From: JBBEAM01 sp942491105
GTDB lineage: Bacteria > Pseudomonadota > Alphaproteobacteria > Kiloniellales > DSM-21159
Reading direction: 5' to 3'
NCBI GenBank assembly: GCA_942491105.1
Contig: CALNZX010000005.1
Location: forward strand, 186,001 to 250,000
DNA length: 64,000 bases
Notes under the pieces: generated by a model
Seen by the model: only the letters and a program-made list of their open reading frames with translations
Database searches by the model: none
Told to the model about the DNA's origin: nothing
Program-made: the position numbers and the translations under genes
Shown here: positions 1 to 8,812 of the stretch, piece by piece
Layout: every line of letters begins with the position of its first letter
Position numbering within the stretch: the stretch's first letter is position 1

Positions 1-794
1 GCGCGCAGGGGCATGCCCTTGGGCTCGGCGGCCAGCAGCTTGCGGGTATAGGGGTGCTGCGGCGCGTCGAAGATCTGCCGTACCGGGCCCTGCTCGACGA
101 TTTGGCCATCGGTCATCACCACGACGTCGTCGGCGACCTTGCGCACCACGTTGAGGTCGTGGGTGATCAGCAGGATCGCCATGCCCAGCTCGGCCTGCAG
201 CTCCTGCAGCAGCCTGAGGATTTGCGCCTGCACCGTGACGTCGAGGGCCGTGGTCGGCTCATCGGCGATCAGGATGTCCGGCTCGTTGGCCAGGGCCATG
301 GCGATCATCACCCGCTGCCGCTGGCCGCCGGACAGCTCGTGCGGGTAGGCCCCAAGCCGCTTTTCCGGGTTCTTGATGCCGACCAGCTTGAGCAGCTCCA
401 GACAGCGCCGCCGCGCCGCGTCCCGCCCCAGTCCCTTGTGCAGAATCAGGGTTTCGCTGATCTGCTTCTCGATGTTGTGCAGGGGGTTGAGGGAGGTCAT
501 CGGCTCCTGGAAGATCATCGAGATCTGGTCGCCGCGTACCCTGCGCAGCGCCGCGTCCGGAGCGCCCATCAACTCCTCGCCCTTGAAGACCACGGAGCTT
601 CCCGGGTCGTGGTTGGCATAGGGATAGGGCAGCAGCTGCAGAATCGACAGCGCCGTCACCGACTTGCCGGACCCGGATTCGCCGACCAGGGCCAGGGTTT
701 CGCCACGGCGCAGCTCGAAGGACGCGCCCTCGACCGCCTTGACGCTGCCGAAGGAGGTGCCGAGATCGCGGACCTGTAGCAGGGTTTCGCTCAT
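1..794 (-). CDS. yejF: YejF-type ABC transporter ATP-binding protein (N-terminal part)
   Basis: This is the ATPase of a YejABEF-type peptide/microcin C importer in the cytoplasm. The gene runs off the left edge, so only about the first 264 residues are present: the first of the two nucleotide-binding domains usual for YejF. Visible are a Walker A GESGSGKS, the signature LSGGQRQRV, a Walker B ending in ADEPTTALD and an H-loop THDLNVV. The SVTALSILQLLP stretch after Walker A is typical of the oligopeptide class. The ATG at 794 overlaps the yejE stop (ATGA), so it is translationally coupled as the last gene of the yejA-B-E-F operon. Confidence 0.93.
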   Translation of the reverse strand, partial: MSETLLQVRDLGTSFGSVKAVEGASFELRRGETLALVGESGSGKSVTALSILQLLPYPYANHDPGSSVVFKGEELMGAPDAALRRVRGDQISMIFQEPMTSLNPLHNIEKQISETLILHKGLGRDAARRRCLELLKLVGIKNPEKRLGAYPHELSGGQRQRVMIAMALANEPDILIADEPTTALDVTVQAQILRLLQELQAELGMAILLITHDLNVVRKVADDVVVMTDGQIVEQGPVRQIFDAPQHPYTRKLLAAEPKGMPLR

Positions 795-1882
795 TGCGCG
801 GCTCCTTGGCTGCTGGGCGCCGCCGAGACCGGCTCGCTGGTTTCCTTGGCCTTGGGTCCGGTGAAGAGCTTGCGCGGGTCGAAGGCGTCGCGCACCGCCT
901 CGCCGATGAAGATCAGCAGGCTCAGCAGGATGGCGATCACGAAGAAGCCGGTCAGCGCCAGCCAGGGCGCCTGCAGGTTGGCCTTGCCCTGGGCCACCAG
1001 TTCGCCCAGGGAGGCCGAGCCGGGCGGCAGGCCGACGCCGAGGAAATCGAGCGCGGTTAGCACGGTGACCGAACCGGCCAGGGTAAAGGGCATGAAAGTC
1101 AGGGTGGCGACCACGGCGTTGGGCAGCACGTGGCGGAACATGATGGTCAGGTTGGAGACCCCGAGCGCCTTGGCCGCCTTGGTGAAGTCGAGGTTGCGGG
1201 CGCGCAGGAACTCGGCGCGGACCACGCCGACGAAACCGGTCCAGGAGAACAGCAGCAGCACCGCCAGCAGCCACCAGAAGTTCGGCTCCAGCACGCTGGC
1301 AACGATCAGGATGATGTACAGGGTCGGCAGGCTGGTCCAGATCTCGATGAAGCGCTGGGCCAGGAGATCGAGCCAGCCGCCGTAAAAGCCTTGCAGCGCC
1401 CCGGCGCTCACGCCGACCACCGCCGAGACGATGGTCAGCACGAAGCCGAAAAGCACGGAGATGCGGAAGCCATAGATCGCCCGCGCGACCACGTCGCGAG
1501 CCTGATCGTCGGTGCCCAGCCAGTGATCGGCCGAGGGCGGCGTGGGCGCGGCTTCCGGCAGATTCCAGGCGACGGTACGATAGTCGAAGGGGATCAGCGG
1601 CCACAGCATCCAGCCGTCGGACTCGATCAGGTTCTTGACGTAAGGGTCGGTGTAGTCGGCCTCGGTCGGAAGCTCTCCGCCAAAGGCGGTCTCCGGATAG
1701 GACACGAAGATCGGCATATAGACCTCGCCCTTTTGGACCACCAGGAAAGGTGAGTCGTTGGCGACGAACTCCGCGAAGAGGCTGCCGATAAAGAGCACCA
1801 GGAAAATCCAGAACGACCAGTAGCCCCGGCGGTTGGCCTTGAAATTGGTCAGGCGGCGGCGGTTGAGGGGAGACAGGGCCAT
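791..1882 (-). CDS. yejE: Microcin C/peptide ABC transporter permease YejE
   Basis: This inner-membrane permease of 363 residues is the second permease of the Yej importer. The first TM lies at about residues 20-40, followed by a long periplasmic segment typical of YejE and then five TMs. The EAA-type loop contains AKALGVSNLTIMFRHVLPNA, the contact for the ATPase. The KETSEP tail is unconserved. The ATG lies 2 bases after the yejB stop, and the gene overlaps yejF by 4 bases. E. coli YejE is of similar length, about 340 residues. Confidence 0.95.
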   Translation of the reverse strand: MALSPLNRRRLTNFKANRRGYWSFWIFLVLFIGSLFAEFVANDSPFLVVQKGEVYMPIFVSYPETAFGGELPTEADYTDPYVKNLIESDGWMLWPLIPFDYRTVAWNLPEAAPTPPSADHWLGTDDQARDVVARAIYGFRISVLFGFVLTIVSAVVGVSAGALQGFYGGWLDLLAQRFIEIWTSLPTLYIILIVASVLEPNFWWLLAVLLLFSWTGFVGVVRAEFLRARNLDFTKAAKALGVSNLTIMFRHVLPNAVVATLTFMPFTLAGSVTVLTALDFLGVGLPPGSASLGELVAQGKANLQAPWLALTGFFVIAILLSLLIFIGEAVRDAFDPRKLFTGPKAKETSEPVSAAPSSQGAAQ

Positions 1883-1884
1883 GC

Positions 1885-2982
1885 TCAGGTCTCCCGGCTT
1901 TCGAAGTCGATGCGCGGATCGACCAGGGTGTAGACGAAATCTGTCACGATCCCGAGCAGCAGCCCGAACAGAGTGAAGAAGTAGAGCGTGCCCAGCACGA
2001 TGGGGTAGTCGCGCTGGAAGATTGCCTCGAAGCCGAGCAGGCCGAGGCCGTCGAGAGTGAAGATGGTCTCGATCAGTACCGATCCGGTGAACAGCATGCC
2101 GATCAGGGTCGCCGGGAAGCCCGCGATGACGATCAGCATGGCATTGCGGAAGACATGGCCATAGAGCACCCGAGTCTTGGTCAGGCCCTTGGCCCGGGCG
2201 GTCAGCACGTACTGCTGATTGATCTGATCCAGGAAGGTGTTCTTGGTCAGCATGGTCAGCGCGGCGAAGCCCCCGATGGTGATCGCGGTGACCGGCAGGG
2301 CGAGATGCCAGAAGTAGTCGATCACCTTGTCGGTGAAGGAGAGCTGATCGAAGTGGGGCGAGGTCAGGCCGCGCAGCGGGAACCAGTCGAGATAGACGCC
2401 GCCGGCAAACAGCACCAGCAGGAAGACGGCCAGCAGAAAGCTGGGAACCGCGGTGCCGACGATCACGATGCCCGAAGTCACCGCGTCGAAGCGGCTGCCG
2501 TCGCGCACCGCCTTGGCGATGCCCAGGGGGATCGAGATCAGATAGATCAGCAGGGTCGACCAGACGCCCAGCGAAATTGACACCGGCAGCTTATCGATCA
2601 CCAGATCGACCACCTTGCCGCCGCGAAAGAAGCTCTCCCCGAAATCGAAGGTGATGTAGTTGCCGAGCATCAGGAAAAAGCGCTCGTGCAGGGGCTTGTC
2701 GAGGCCGAACTGGGCCTCCAGCTCGGCAATGAACTTGGGGTCGAGGCCCTGGGCGCCGCGGTAGGTGGAGCTGCCGCCTTGCCGGCCGGCGCTGTCGATG
2801 ATCTCGCCGCCGCCGCCACGGGTTACCCGCTCGGTGATCGCCGTGCCTTCGCCGGTGAGCTCGGCGATCGCCTGCTCGACCGGGCCGCCGGGCAGGAACT
2901 GCAGCAGCGCAAAGTTGATCAGCATGATGAAGAACAGCGTCGGCACCAGCAGGAAGAGGCGGCGGATCAGATAGGCGGTCAT
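1885..2982 (-). CDS. yejB: Microcin C/peptide ABC transporter permease YejB
   Basis: This 365-residue inner-membrane permease has an N-terminal TM with the family start MTAYLIRRLFLLVPTLF. A Gly-rich periplasmic insert at about residues 40-75 is typical of YejB rather than DppB. Five further TMs follow. The EAA loop has the form TARAKGLTKTRVLYGHVFRNAM. It pairs with YejE to form the channel. The ATG overlaps the yejA stop by 4 bases (ATGA), which places it in the same operon. Confidence 0.95.
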   Translation of the reverse strand: MTAYLIRRLFLLVPTLFFIMLINFALLQFLPGGPVEQAIAELTGEGTAITERVTRGGGGEIIDSAGRQGGSSTYRGAQGLDPKFIAELEAQFGLDKPLHERFFLMLGNYITFDFGESFFRGGKVVDLVIDKLPVSISLGVWSTLLIYLISIPLGIAKAVRDGSRFDAVTSGIVIVGTAVPSFLLAVFLLVLFAGGVYLDWFPLRGLTSPHFDQLSFTDKVIDYFWHLALPVTAITIGGFAALTMLTKNTFLDQINQQYVLTARAKGLTKTRVLYGHVFRNAMLIVIAGFPATLIGMLFTGSVLIETIFTLDGLGLLGFEAIFQRDYPIVLGTLYFFTLFGLLLGIVTDFVYTLVDPRIDFESRET

Positions 2983-5003
2983 GGCATGCGCGCTCCCTTG
3001 CTATCCCGGCGTAGCGCCGCCCAGAGACCCAGGCCGGCCAGCAGGACCAGGGCCGCGATAATCAACAGGCTGCGATTGGACAGGCCGCCTTGCGCCGCCG
3101 CGTCTTGCGCACCCTCGGCGATCTCTTCGCGGACTTCACGCGCCTCCAGCGCCGTGGCCTTGGCCTCGTCGTACCACCAGTAGACGATATCCGTGCCATT
3201 CTTAGGCGCGGTTTCCGGGCGCGAATACTTGTCCCAGTAGATCAGGCGGTCGGCGCTGAGATACCAGGCCGGGATCGCGTAGTGGCCCGACAGCAGTACC
3301 CGGTCGAGGGCCCGGGTCCGCGCGATCAGGCTCTCGCGGTCCGGCGCCTGGATGATCAGCTCGATCAGCTCGTCGACGACCGGGTCCTGGATGCCGGCGT
3401 AGTTGCGCGAGCCTTCCTGGGCGGCGGCGGCGCTGCTCCAGAATTCCCGCTGCTCGTTGCCGGGGGAATCCGACTGCCCCCAGCCGCCGTTGATCATGTC
3501 GAAATCGTAGCTGCGGAGCCGGTTGATGTAGGTCGACTGATCGACCAGGCGGACCCGGGCATCGATGCCGAGACGCTTCAGATTCCGAACGAAGGGCAGA
3601 AAGATGCGCTCGAAAGTCGTGGAATAGATCAGAATCTCGAAGCTAAAAGGCCGCCCAGTCTCGGCGTTGACCAGCTTTTGGTCGCGGATTTCCCAGCCGG
3701 CCTGATTCAGCAGCTCCAGCGCCTGCAGCAGGTTTTCCCGCGGCCAACCCTGGCCGTCCGTGGTCGGGGCGTCGTAGACGTCTCCGAACACGCTCTCGGG
3801 CACCCGGCCGCGGTAGGGCTCCAGGATTTCCAGCACTTCGCCCTGGGGCGGTCCCTCGCGCGCCGCGAGTTCGGAATTCTCGAAATAGCTTTGGCTACGG
3901 GTGTATTGGCCGAAAAACAGCGCCGGATTGGTCCATTCGAAATCGAAGGCCAGGTCGAGGGCCTGGCGCACCCGGGAGTCCTGGAAGATCGGGCGCCGGG
4001 TATTGAAGACGAAGGCCTGCATGCCGGCGGGGCGTTCGTGCTCGACCACTTCTTTCTTCAGCCAGCCTGCGCGTACCGCCGGAATGTCGTAGTCGACGGC
4101 CCAGGCCTTGGCCTGATTCTCCTCGCGGTAGTCGATGATTCCGGCCTTCAGCGCCTGGCGGATGGCGTTGTCGTCGCGGAAGTACTCGAAACTCAGGATA
4201 TCGAAGTTGTTGGTGCCCCGGCGTACCGCCAGATCCTTGCCCCAGTAGTCCTCGACCCGCTCCAGCACGACGTTGCGTCCGGGGTCGAAGGACTTGACCC
4301 GGTAGGGGCCGCTGCCCAGCGGCGGCTCCAGGCTCGGCTCGCTGAAGTCGCGGCCTTCCCAGTAGTGCTTGGGCAGGATCGGCATCTGCCCGACGATCAG
4401 CGGCAGCTCCCGGTTACCGGCCTCGGTGAAGGTGAACTTGACCTGGCGCTCGCCGAGCTTCTCGGCCTTTTCGATGCTGCCGTAGTAGAAGCGGAAAAAC
4501 GGCCGGCCCTTTTCCTTCAGAATGTCGAGGGAGAAGATCACGTCTTCCGGGGTGATCGGCTGGCCATCGTGCCAGCGGGCTTCGGCGCGCAGGGTGAAGG
4601 TCACCCAGGAGCGGTCCTCGGGCCAGATGATTTCCTCGGCGATCAGGCCGTATTCGGTGAAGGGCTCGTCGGCGCTGTTGATCAACAGCGTTTCCGTGCT
4701 GCCGGTGCTGGCCGCGTTGCCTTTGGGAATGAGGGTGTTGAAGCTGTCGAAGGTGCCCTGCGCCGCCTGGGTGAGCTCGCCGCCCTTGGGCGCGGCGGGA
4801 TTGACGTAGTCGAAATGCTGGAAATCCGGTCCGTACTTCGGTGTGCCGTGCATCGCGATGGCATGGCTGCGGTAGACCGGCTGGTCCACCTCCTCGATCA
4901 CCTCGACCGGCGTCAGGGGCACGGCGGGCATCGCGGTCTGCGCGGTAGCGGCGTGAGGCGCGAGCAGCAGACTTAGGCTGAAGAGGGCCGCTGGGAAACG
5001 CAT
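2979..5003 (-). CDS. yejA: Family 5 extracellular solute-binding protein YejA, with C-terminal membrane anchor
   Basis: This periplasmic receptor of the Yej importer binds peptides or microcin C-like ligands. The start is the ATG at 5003 because it has a good Shine-Dalgarno AGGAG and opens a clean signal peptide (residues 1-22, ending PHAATA). An upstream GTG at 5027 lacks both. The 674-residue product carries SBP family 5 features such as YGPDFQHFDYVNPAAPKGG. Unusually, residues 645-664 form a strong hydrophobic helix (SLLIIAALVLLAGLGLWAAL) followed by RR, predicting a C-terminal inner-membrane anchor. Its ligand is inferred from the yej context and not shown. Confidence 0.93.
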   Translation of the reverse strand: MRFPAALFSLSLLLAPHAATAQTAMPAVPLTPVEVIEEVDQPVYRSHAIAMHGTPKYGPDFQHFDYVNPAAPKGGELTQAAQGTFDSFNTLIPKGNAASTGSTETLLINSADEPFTEYGLIAEEIIWPEDRSWVTFTLRAEARWHDGQPITPEDVIFSLDILKEKGRPFFRFYYGSIEKAEKLGERQVKFTFTEAGNRELPLIVGQMPILPKHYWEGRDFSEPSLEPPLGSGPYRVKSFDPGRNVVLERVEDYWGKDLAVRRGTNNFDILSFEYFRDDNAIRQALKAGIIDYREENQAKAWAVDYDIPAVRAGWLKKEVVEHERPAGMQAFVFNTRRPIFQDSRVRQALDLAFDFEWTNPALFFGQYTRSQSYFENSELAAREGPPQGEVLEILEPYRGRVPESVFGDVYDAPTTDGQGWPRENLLQALELLNQAGWEIRDQKLVNAETGRPFSFEILIYSTTFERIFLPFVRNLKRLGIDARVRLVDQSTYINRLRSYDFDMINGGWGQSDSPGNEQREFWSSAAAAQEGSRNYAGIQDPVVDELIELIIQAPDRESLIARTRALDRVLLSGHYAIPAWYLSADRLIYWDKYSRPETAPKNGTDIVYWWYDEAKATALEAREVREEIAEGAQDAAAQGGLSNRSLLIIAALVLLAGLGLWAALRRDSKGARMP

Positions 5004-5084
5004 GTCGCTCCTGATGGGCTGAGGCACGGTCTCTAAAGTAAGGCTTTGCCGCCTTGCTGCAACAGCCTTTCCAAGGGGCCGCGA

Positions 5085-5891
5085 TCAAGCGGCGTTGAGT
5101 AGCTCCAGGGCGGCCGCGTGAACCCCGGCGTCTCCGGCCATCACGACCCGTCCGTCGGACTCCAGGCCGAGCGGCTGGCCGCTCCAGTCGCTGGCGATCC
5201 CGCCGGCGCCCTCGACCACCGGCACCAGGGCCATGAAGTCGTAATTCTGCAGGCTGGCCTCGATCACCAGATCCTGATAGCCGCTGGCCAGCAGGCCGTA
5301 GCAGTAGCAGTCGCCGCCCCAGACCGTGACCTGGGCCGCATCCATCACCCGGCGCAGCGCCGGCAGGTCGCCGGGCGCCGATTCGAACATCGACAGCGAG
5401 GTGGTGCGCAGCAGGGCGCTGGAGATATCCGGGCAGGGCCTGCAGCGCGCGTCTTGGCCACCGGCGGAACCGGTGAAGCGGGTGCCCTGGCCCTTGGCGC
5501 CAAGCCAGCGCTCGTTGAGGATCGGCATGTCGATCACGCCGAGAATCGGCTGGTCGCCGTGTTTCAGGGCGATCAGGGTGCCGAACAGGGGGCTGCCGGT
5601 GATGAAGGACTTGGTCCCGTCGATGGGATCGAGCACCCAGACGAATTCGGCCTCGGGGCGCTCGATGCCGTGTTCCTCGCCGACGATGCCGTGTTCGGGG
5701 TGACGCTGGTTGATGACGCGGCGCAGTGCCGCCTCGGTCTCCCGGTCGGCGATGGTGACCGGGCTTTCGTCGGTCTTGGAATCGACCGTCAAGCGAGTGC
5801 GGAAATGCCCCGCGATCACCTGCCGCGCGGTTTCCGCCAGTATTTCAGCGGTCTCGATGAAGCTCCGCGGACAGGCCGGGGATTGGCTCAC
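5085..5891 (-). CDS. hisN: Histidinol-phosphatase, inositol monophosphatase family (HisN)
   Basis: This Mg-dependent phosphatase of about 268 residues probably removes phosphate from L-histidinol phosphate in histidine synthesis. Family motifs are GEEHG, DPIDGTKSF (metal site) and WGGDCYCYG. The C-terminal NYDFMALVPVVEGAGG is typical of the HisN subgroup rather than SuhB. The start is taken as GTG at 5891, preceded by GAGG, because the reading frame upstream overlaps the cytochrome gene in a nonsense frame. It lies 23 bases after the cytochrome c stop and 81 bases before yejA on the same strand. Inositol-phosphatase activity cannot be excluded. Confidence 0.88.
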   Translation of the reverse strand: MSQSPACPRSFIETAEILAETARQVIAGHFRTRLTVDSKTDESPVTIADRETEAALRRVINQRHPEHGIVGEEHGIERPEAEFVWVLDPIDGTKSFITGSPLFGTLIALKHGDQPILGVIDMPILNERWLGAKGQGTRFTGSAGGQDARCRPCPDISSALLRTTSLSMFESAPGDLPALRRVMDAAQVTVWGGDCYCYGLLASGYQDLVIEASLQNYDFMALVPVVEGAGGIASDWSGQPLGLESDGRVVMAGDAGVHAAALELLNAA

Positions 5892-5914
5892 GCGGGCATC
5901 CTCGCGGCCGGCCG

Positions 5915-6949
5915 CTACTGCGACGCGCCGCCGGCTTCGGGAAGTTCCGGCGGATTCTCGGTGTTCTCCCAGAGATAGCGGATCATGCCGGCCAGTTCCG
6001 CCGGCTTCTTCAAGCCAGCGAAGGTCATGCGGGTGCCGGGCACCTCGCCGCGCGGGTCCTGGAGATAGGCGTAGAGACGCTCGATCGACCAGCTCCCGCC
6101 ATGGCTCTTCATCGCGTCGGAGTAGTTGAAATCCGGGTTGGCGGCGACCTGCGCGCCGACGATGTTGTGCAGGTTGGGGCCGACCTTGTTCGGTCCGCCC
6201 GCTTCGAAGCTGTGGCAAGCGGTGCACTTGCGCGCGGCCTTCTCGCCATCGGCCGGATCGGCAGCGGCAACCAGGGCCGCCGGATCCACCTCCGGCTCGG
6301 CGGCCGCGCTCTCGGCTGCGGATTCGGACTCGGTCTCGCCCGCGGCTTCGCCTTCGGGGGCGGCCTCGGCCTCGGCCGCGGCGGCTTCCTGCTCGGCGGC
6401 TTCGATTTCCTCGGGGCTCGGCAGGGGCTGCGGCGAGTCGCTGAGCGTGCGCAGCCAGGCGATGAGGTCCGCCCGGTCCTCGACCTTCTTCATGCCGCCG
6501 TAGGTCATCTTCGTGCCCGGCGCGTAATCCTTGGGTCCCGCCAGGAAGGCGTTCAGCTCTTCGTAGCTCCAGACCGCGTCGCCCATTCCCGCGAGGGCGT
6601 CGGAATAGGCGAAACCTTCGGCGTGGGCGTGCTTGTTCCCGACGACGTTCCAAAGATTGGGGCCGACCTTGTTCGCGCCGCCCTGCTCGAAGGTATGGCA
6701 GGCCTGGCAGGCGCGCGACAGGGTCTCGCCCTTGGCTGGGTCCGCGTCGCCGAGCAAGGGCAGAACCGATGCCAGGCGTTCTTCCTGCTGAGCGGGCTGC
6801 GCCGCGCCACCGCCGGTTCCGGCGATCACGTAGACGTTCTCCTCAAGCTCGTTAGGGTGGACCAGGAGGTTCGCGATTAAGCCCGTCGTCATGGCGACGA
6901 TGCCTGCCGTCAGAACAGCTGCGGCGGTCTTGTTGAGTTCCAACGACAT
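5915..6949 (-). CDS. Membrane-anchored diheme cytochrome c (two tandem class I domains)
   Basis: This 344-residue electron carrier faces the periplasm. Residues 8-30 form an uncleaved N-terminal signal anchor. Two class I cytochrome c domains follow: domain 1 (about 68-170) with CQACH at 81-85 and axial Met148 in GTKMTYGG, and domain 2 (about 230-330) with CTACH at 242-246 and Met308 in GTRMTFAG. An Ala/Glu-rich linker (about 178-228) joins them. Each domain resembles the single-domain CycM-type membrane cytochrome c552 of alphaproteobacteria, so a duplication is likely. It is divergent from kdsB and sits upstream of hisN. A role between the bc1 complex and an oxidase is inference. Confidence 0.9.
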   Translation of the reverse strand: MSLELNKTAAAVLTAGIVAMTTGLIANLLVHPNELEENVYVIAGTGGGAAQPAQQEERLASVLPLLGDADPAKGETLSRACQACHTFEQGGANKVGPNLWNVVGNKHAHAEGFAYSDALAGMGDAVWSYEELNAFLAGPKDYAPGTKMTYGGMKKVEDRADLIAWLRTLSDSPQPLPSPEEIEAAEQEAAAAEAEAAPEGEAAGETESESAAESAAAEPEVDPAALVAAADPADGEKAARKCTACHSFEAGGPNKVGPNLHNIVGAQVAANPDFNYSDAMKSHGGSWSIERLYAYLQDPRGEVPGTRMTFAGLKKPAELAGMIRYLWENTENPPELPEAGGASQ

Positions 6950-7152
6950 CTTTTGGGACGACCCCTCTTATTTTTACGCCTGCGATTGCGGCGGACAATA
7001 GCGAGACAGGCCGCAGCGTTCAAGCGCCTGAACGTGGGTGCGCGGCCATTTGGCGCAGGTAATCCCGGCTGTCTCGCGGAGGGCAAACTGCTGTATAAGG
7101 AGCGCCATTTCAAGCTTCGGGAACGCTATACCTAGCGGATAGCGCAAAGTGC
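6950..7152. promoter_or_regulatory. Divergent intergenic region between cytochrome c and kdsB
   Basis: These 203 bases must hold the promoters for the leftward cytochrome c-hisN(-yej) genes and for rightward kdsB. A TATTTTTA stretch lies close to the cytochrome start. No consensus promoter or regulator site was recognised with confidence. The kdsB ATG has no strong Shine-Dalgarno immediately upstream; an AAGGAG lies about 50 bases earlier. Confidence 0.4.
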
Positions 7153-7920
7153 ATGTCTCTGCCCCGCAATCCCATCGTCATTATTCCGGCGCGCTTGGCC
7201 TCCAGCCGGCTGCCGAACAAGCCCCTGGCCGACATCCATGGCGCGCCCATGATCGTCCATGTCTGGCGCCGCGCCTGCGAAGCCGGGATCGGGCCGGTCG
7301 CGGTGGCCTGCGCGGAACCTGAGATCGCCGCGGCCATCGAGGCGGCCGGCGGAACCGCGGTGCTGACCCGGCCGGACCATCCTTCGGGCTCCGACCGGAT
7401 TTACGAGGCGCTGCAAGCCTTGGATCCCGCTGGGGCGCACGACGCCGTGGTGAACATCCAGGGCGACCTGCCAACCATCGACCCGGCCGCGATTCGCGCG
7501 GTTTTCGCGCCCCTGGCCGATGCCGCCGTCGATATCGCGACCCTCGCCGTGGAAATCAGCGATGCGGCGGAGCGCAGCAACCCCAATGTCGTCAAGGCTG
7601 CGGTCGCCTTCGCTGCGGGCCAGAGCGTGGCACGGGCGCTCTATTTCAGCCGGACGCAGGTGCCCTGGGACGGCGGCGATTCGCGCCAGCCCTTGTACCA
7701 CCATATCGGCCTCTACGCCTTTCGCCGCGCCGCCTTGGCGCGCTTCATCGCCTTGCCGCCCAGTCCGCTGGAGCAGCGCGAGCGGCTCGAGCAGCTGCGC
7801 GCGCTGGAGAACGGCCTGCGAATCGACGTGGCCCGCGTTGACTCGCTCCCCCTGGGTGTCGATACTCCAGCCGATCTGGCGCGAGCGCGCGAACTCCTGG
7901 CGCCTGGCGAAAATCCTTGA
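7153..7920 (+). CDS. kdsB: 3-deoxy-manno-octulosonate cytidylyltransferase (CMP-Kdo synthetase)
   Basis: This cytoplasmic enzyme activates Kdo with CTP to CMP-Kdo for lipopolysaccharide core synthesis. The 255-residue length is normal. Motifs are the nucleotide-binding PARLASSRLPNKPL (12-25), RPDHPSGSDRI (73-83) and NIQGDLPTID (101-110), where QGD holds the metal-binding Asp. The usual QGDEP appears as QGDLP. The ATG at 7153 is 34 bases from the next gene's upstream region, and pheA follows in the same direction. A kdsB next to a membrane cytochrome c and pheA is a familiar alphaproteobacterial arrangement. Confidence 0.96.
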   Translation: MSLPRNPIVIIPARLASSRLPNKPLADIHGAPMIVHVWRRACEAGIGPVAVACAEPEIAAAIEAAGGTAVLTRPDHPSGSDRIYEALQALDPAGAHDAVVNIQGDLPTIDPAAIRAVFAPLADAAVDIATLAVEISDAAERSNPNVVKAAVAFAAGQSVARALYFSRTQVPWDGGDSRQPLYHHIGLYAFRRAALARFIALPPSPLEQRERLEQLRALENGLRIDVARVDSLPLGVDTPADLARARELLAPGENP

Positions 7921-7954
7921 TTACCCTAGCCGCTAGACCTGAACCGAGGAGCTC

Positions 7955-8806
7955 ATGAGCGCGCCCGCAGAAAAGATTATCGCCTTCCAGGGCGCCGCCG
8001 GCGCCTTTTCCGACATGGCTTGCCGCAGCGTTTATCCCGATTGGCAGACCCTGCCCTGTCAGTCCTTCGAGGATGCCTTCGCCGCGGCCGAAAGCGGCGC
8101 GGCCGGGCTGGCGATGATCCCGATCGACAATTCCAGCGCCGGGCGGGTGGCCGATATCCATCACCTGCTGCCGGAATCCGGCCTGCATATCGTCGGCGAG
8201 CACTTCCAGGAGGTGAAACACCAGCTTTTGGCGCCGAAGGGGGCGAAGCTGGAAGACCTGAAGATCGTGCGCAGCCACGTGCATGCGCTGACCCAGTGCC
8301 GCAAGTTCCTGCGCGACCGGGGGCTCAAGCCCGTGGTTCATGCCGATACCGCCGGCGCGGCCGCCGAGGTCGCGGAGGTCGGCGATCCGACCCAGGGCGC
8401 CATCGCCTCGGCCCTGGCGGGCGAGATCTATGGGCTGGAGACCCTGCTGCCGGACGTCCACGACGCCGGGCACAACACCACCCGCTTCCTGATCATGGCC
8501 AAGGAACCGATCGATCCCGATCCCGACCAGCCGACCATGACCTCCTTCGTGTTCCGGGTGCGCTCGGTGCCGGCCGCGCTCTACAAGGCGCTCGGCGGTT
8601 TCGCCACCAACGGCGTCAATATCACCAAGCTGGAAAGCTACATCATCGACGGCAGCTTCAACGTGGCCCAGTTCTATGCCGACGTGGAGGGTCACCCGCA
8701 GGCCCGTCCAGTACGTCTGGCGCTTGAGGAACTGAGCTTTTTCTCCCGCGAGGTGAAGGTTCTGGGGATCTATCCGTCGGCGCCGTTTCGCGCCAAGCGC
8801 GGTTGA
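7955..8806 (+). CDS. pheA: Prephenate dehydratase
   Basis: This enzyme converts prephenate to phenylpyruvate in phenylalanine synthesis. It is a 283-residue stand-alone dehydratase without a chorismate mutase domain. Residues 8-180 form the catalytic domain, with GAAGAFSD near the start and the catalytic TTRF motif at 175-178. Residues about 195-275 form an ACT domain for Phe feedback (GVNITKLESY in place of the classical ESRP). A GAGGAGC Shine-Dalgarno precedes the ATG. It is probably co-transcribed with kdsB and converges with nudC, 6 bases apart. Confidence 0.96.
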   Translation: MSAPAEKIIAFQGAAGAFSDMACRSVYPDWQTLPCQSFEDAFAAAESGAAGLAMIPIDNSSAGRVADIHHLLPESGLHIVGEHFQEVKHQLLAPKGAKLEDLKIVRSHVHALTQCRKFLRDRGLKPVVHADTAGAAAEVAEVGDPTQGAIASALAGEIYGLETLLPDVHDAGHNTTRFLIMAKEPIDPDPDQPTMTSFVFRVRSVPAALYKALGGFATNGVNITKLESYIIDGSFNVAQFYADVEGHPQARPVRLALEELSFFSREVKVLGIYPSAPFRAKRG

Positions 8807-8812
8807 TCCGGG

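Noticed and set aside
3090..4976. Long plus-strand reading frame opposite yejA
   Set aside because: It is the codon-bias shadow of yejA, with no start signal or recognised motif.
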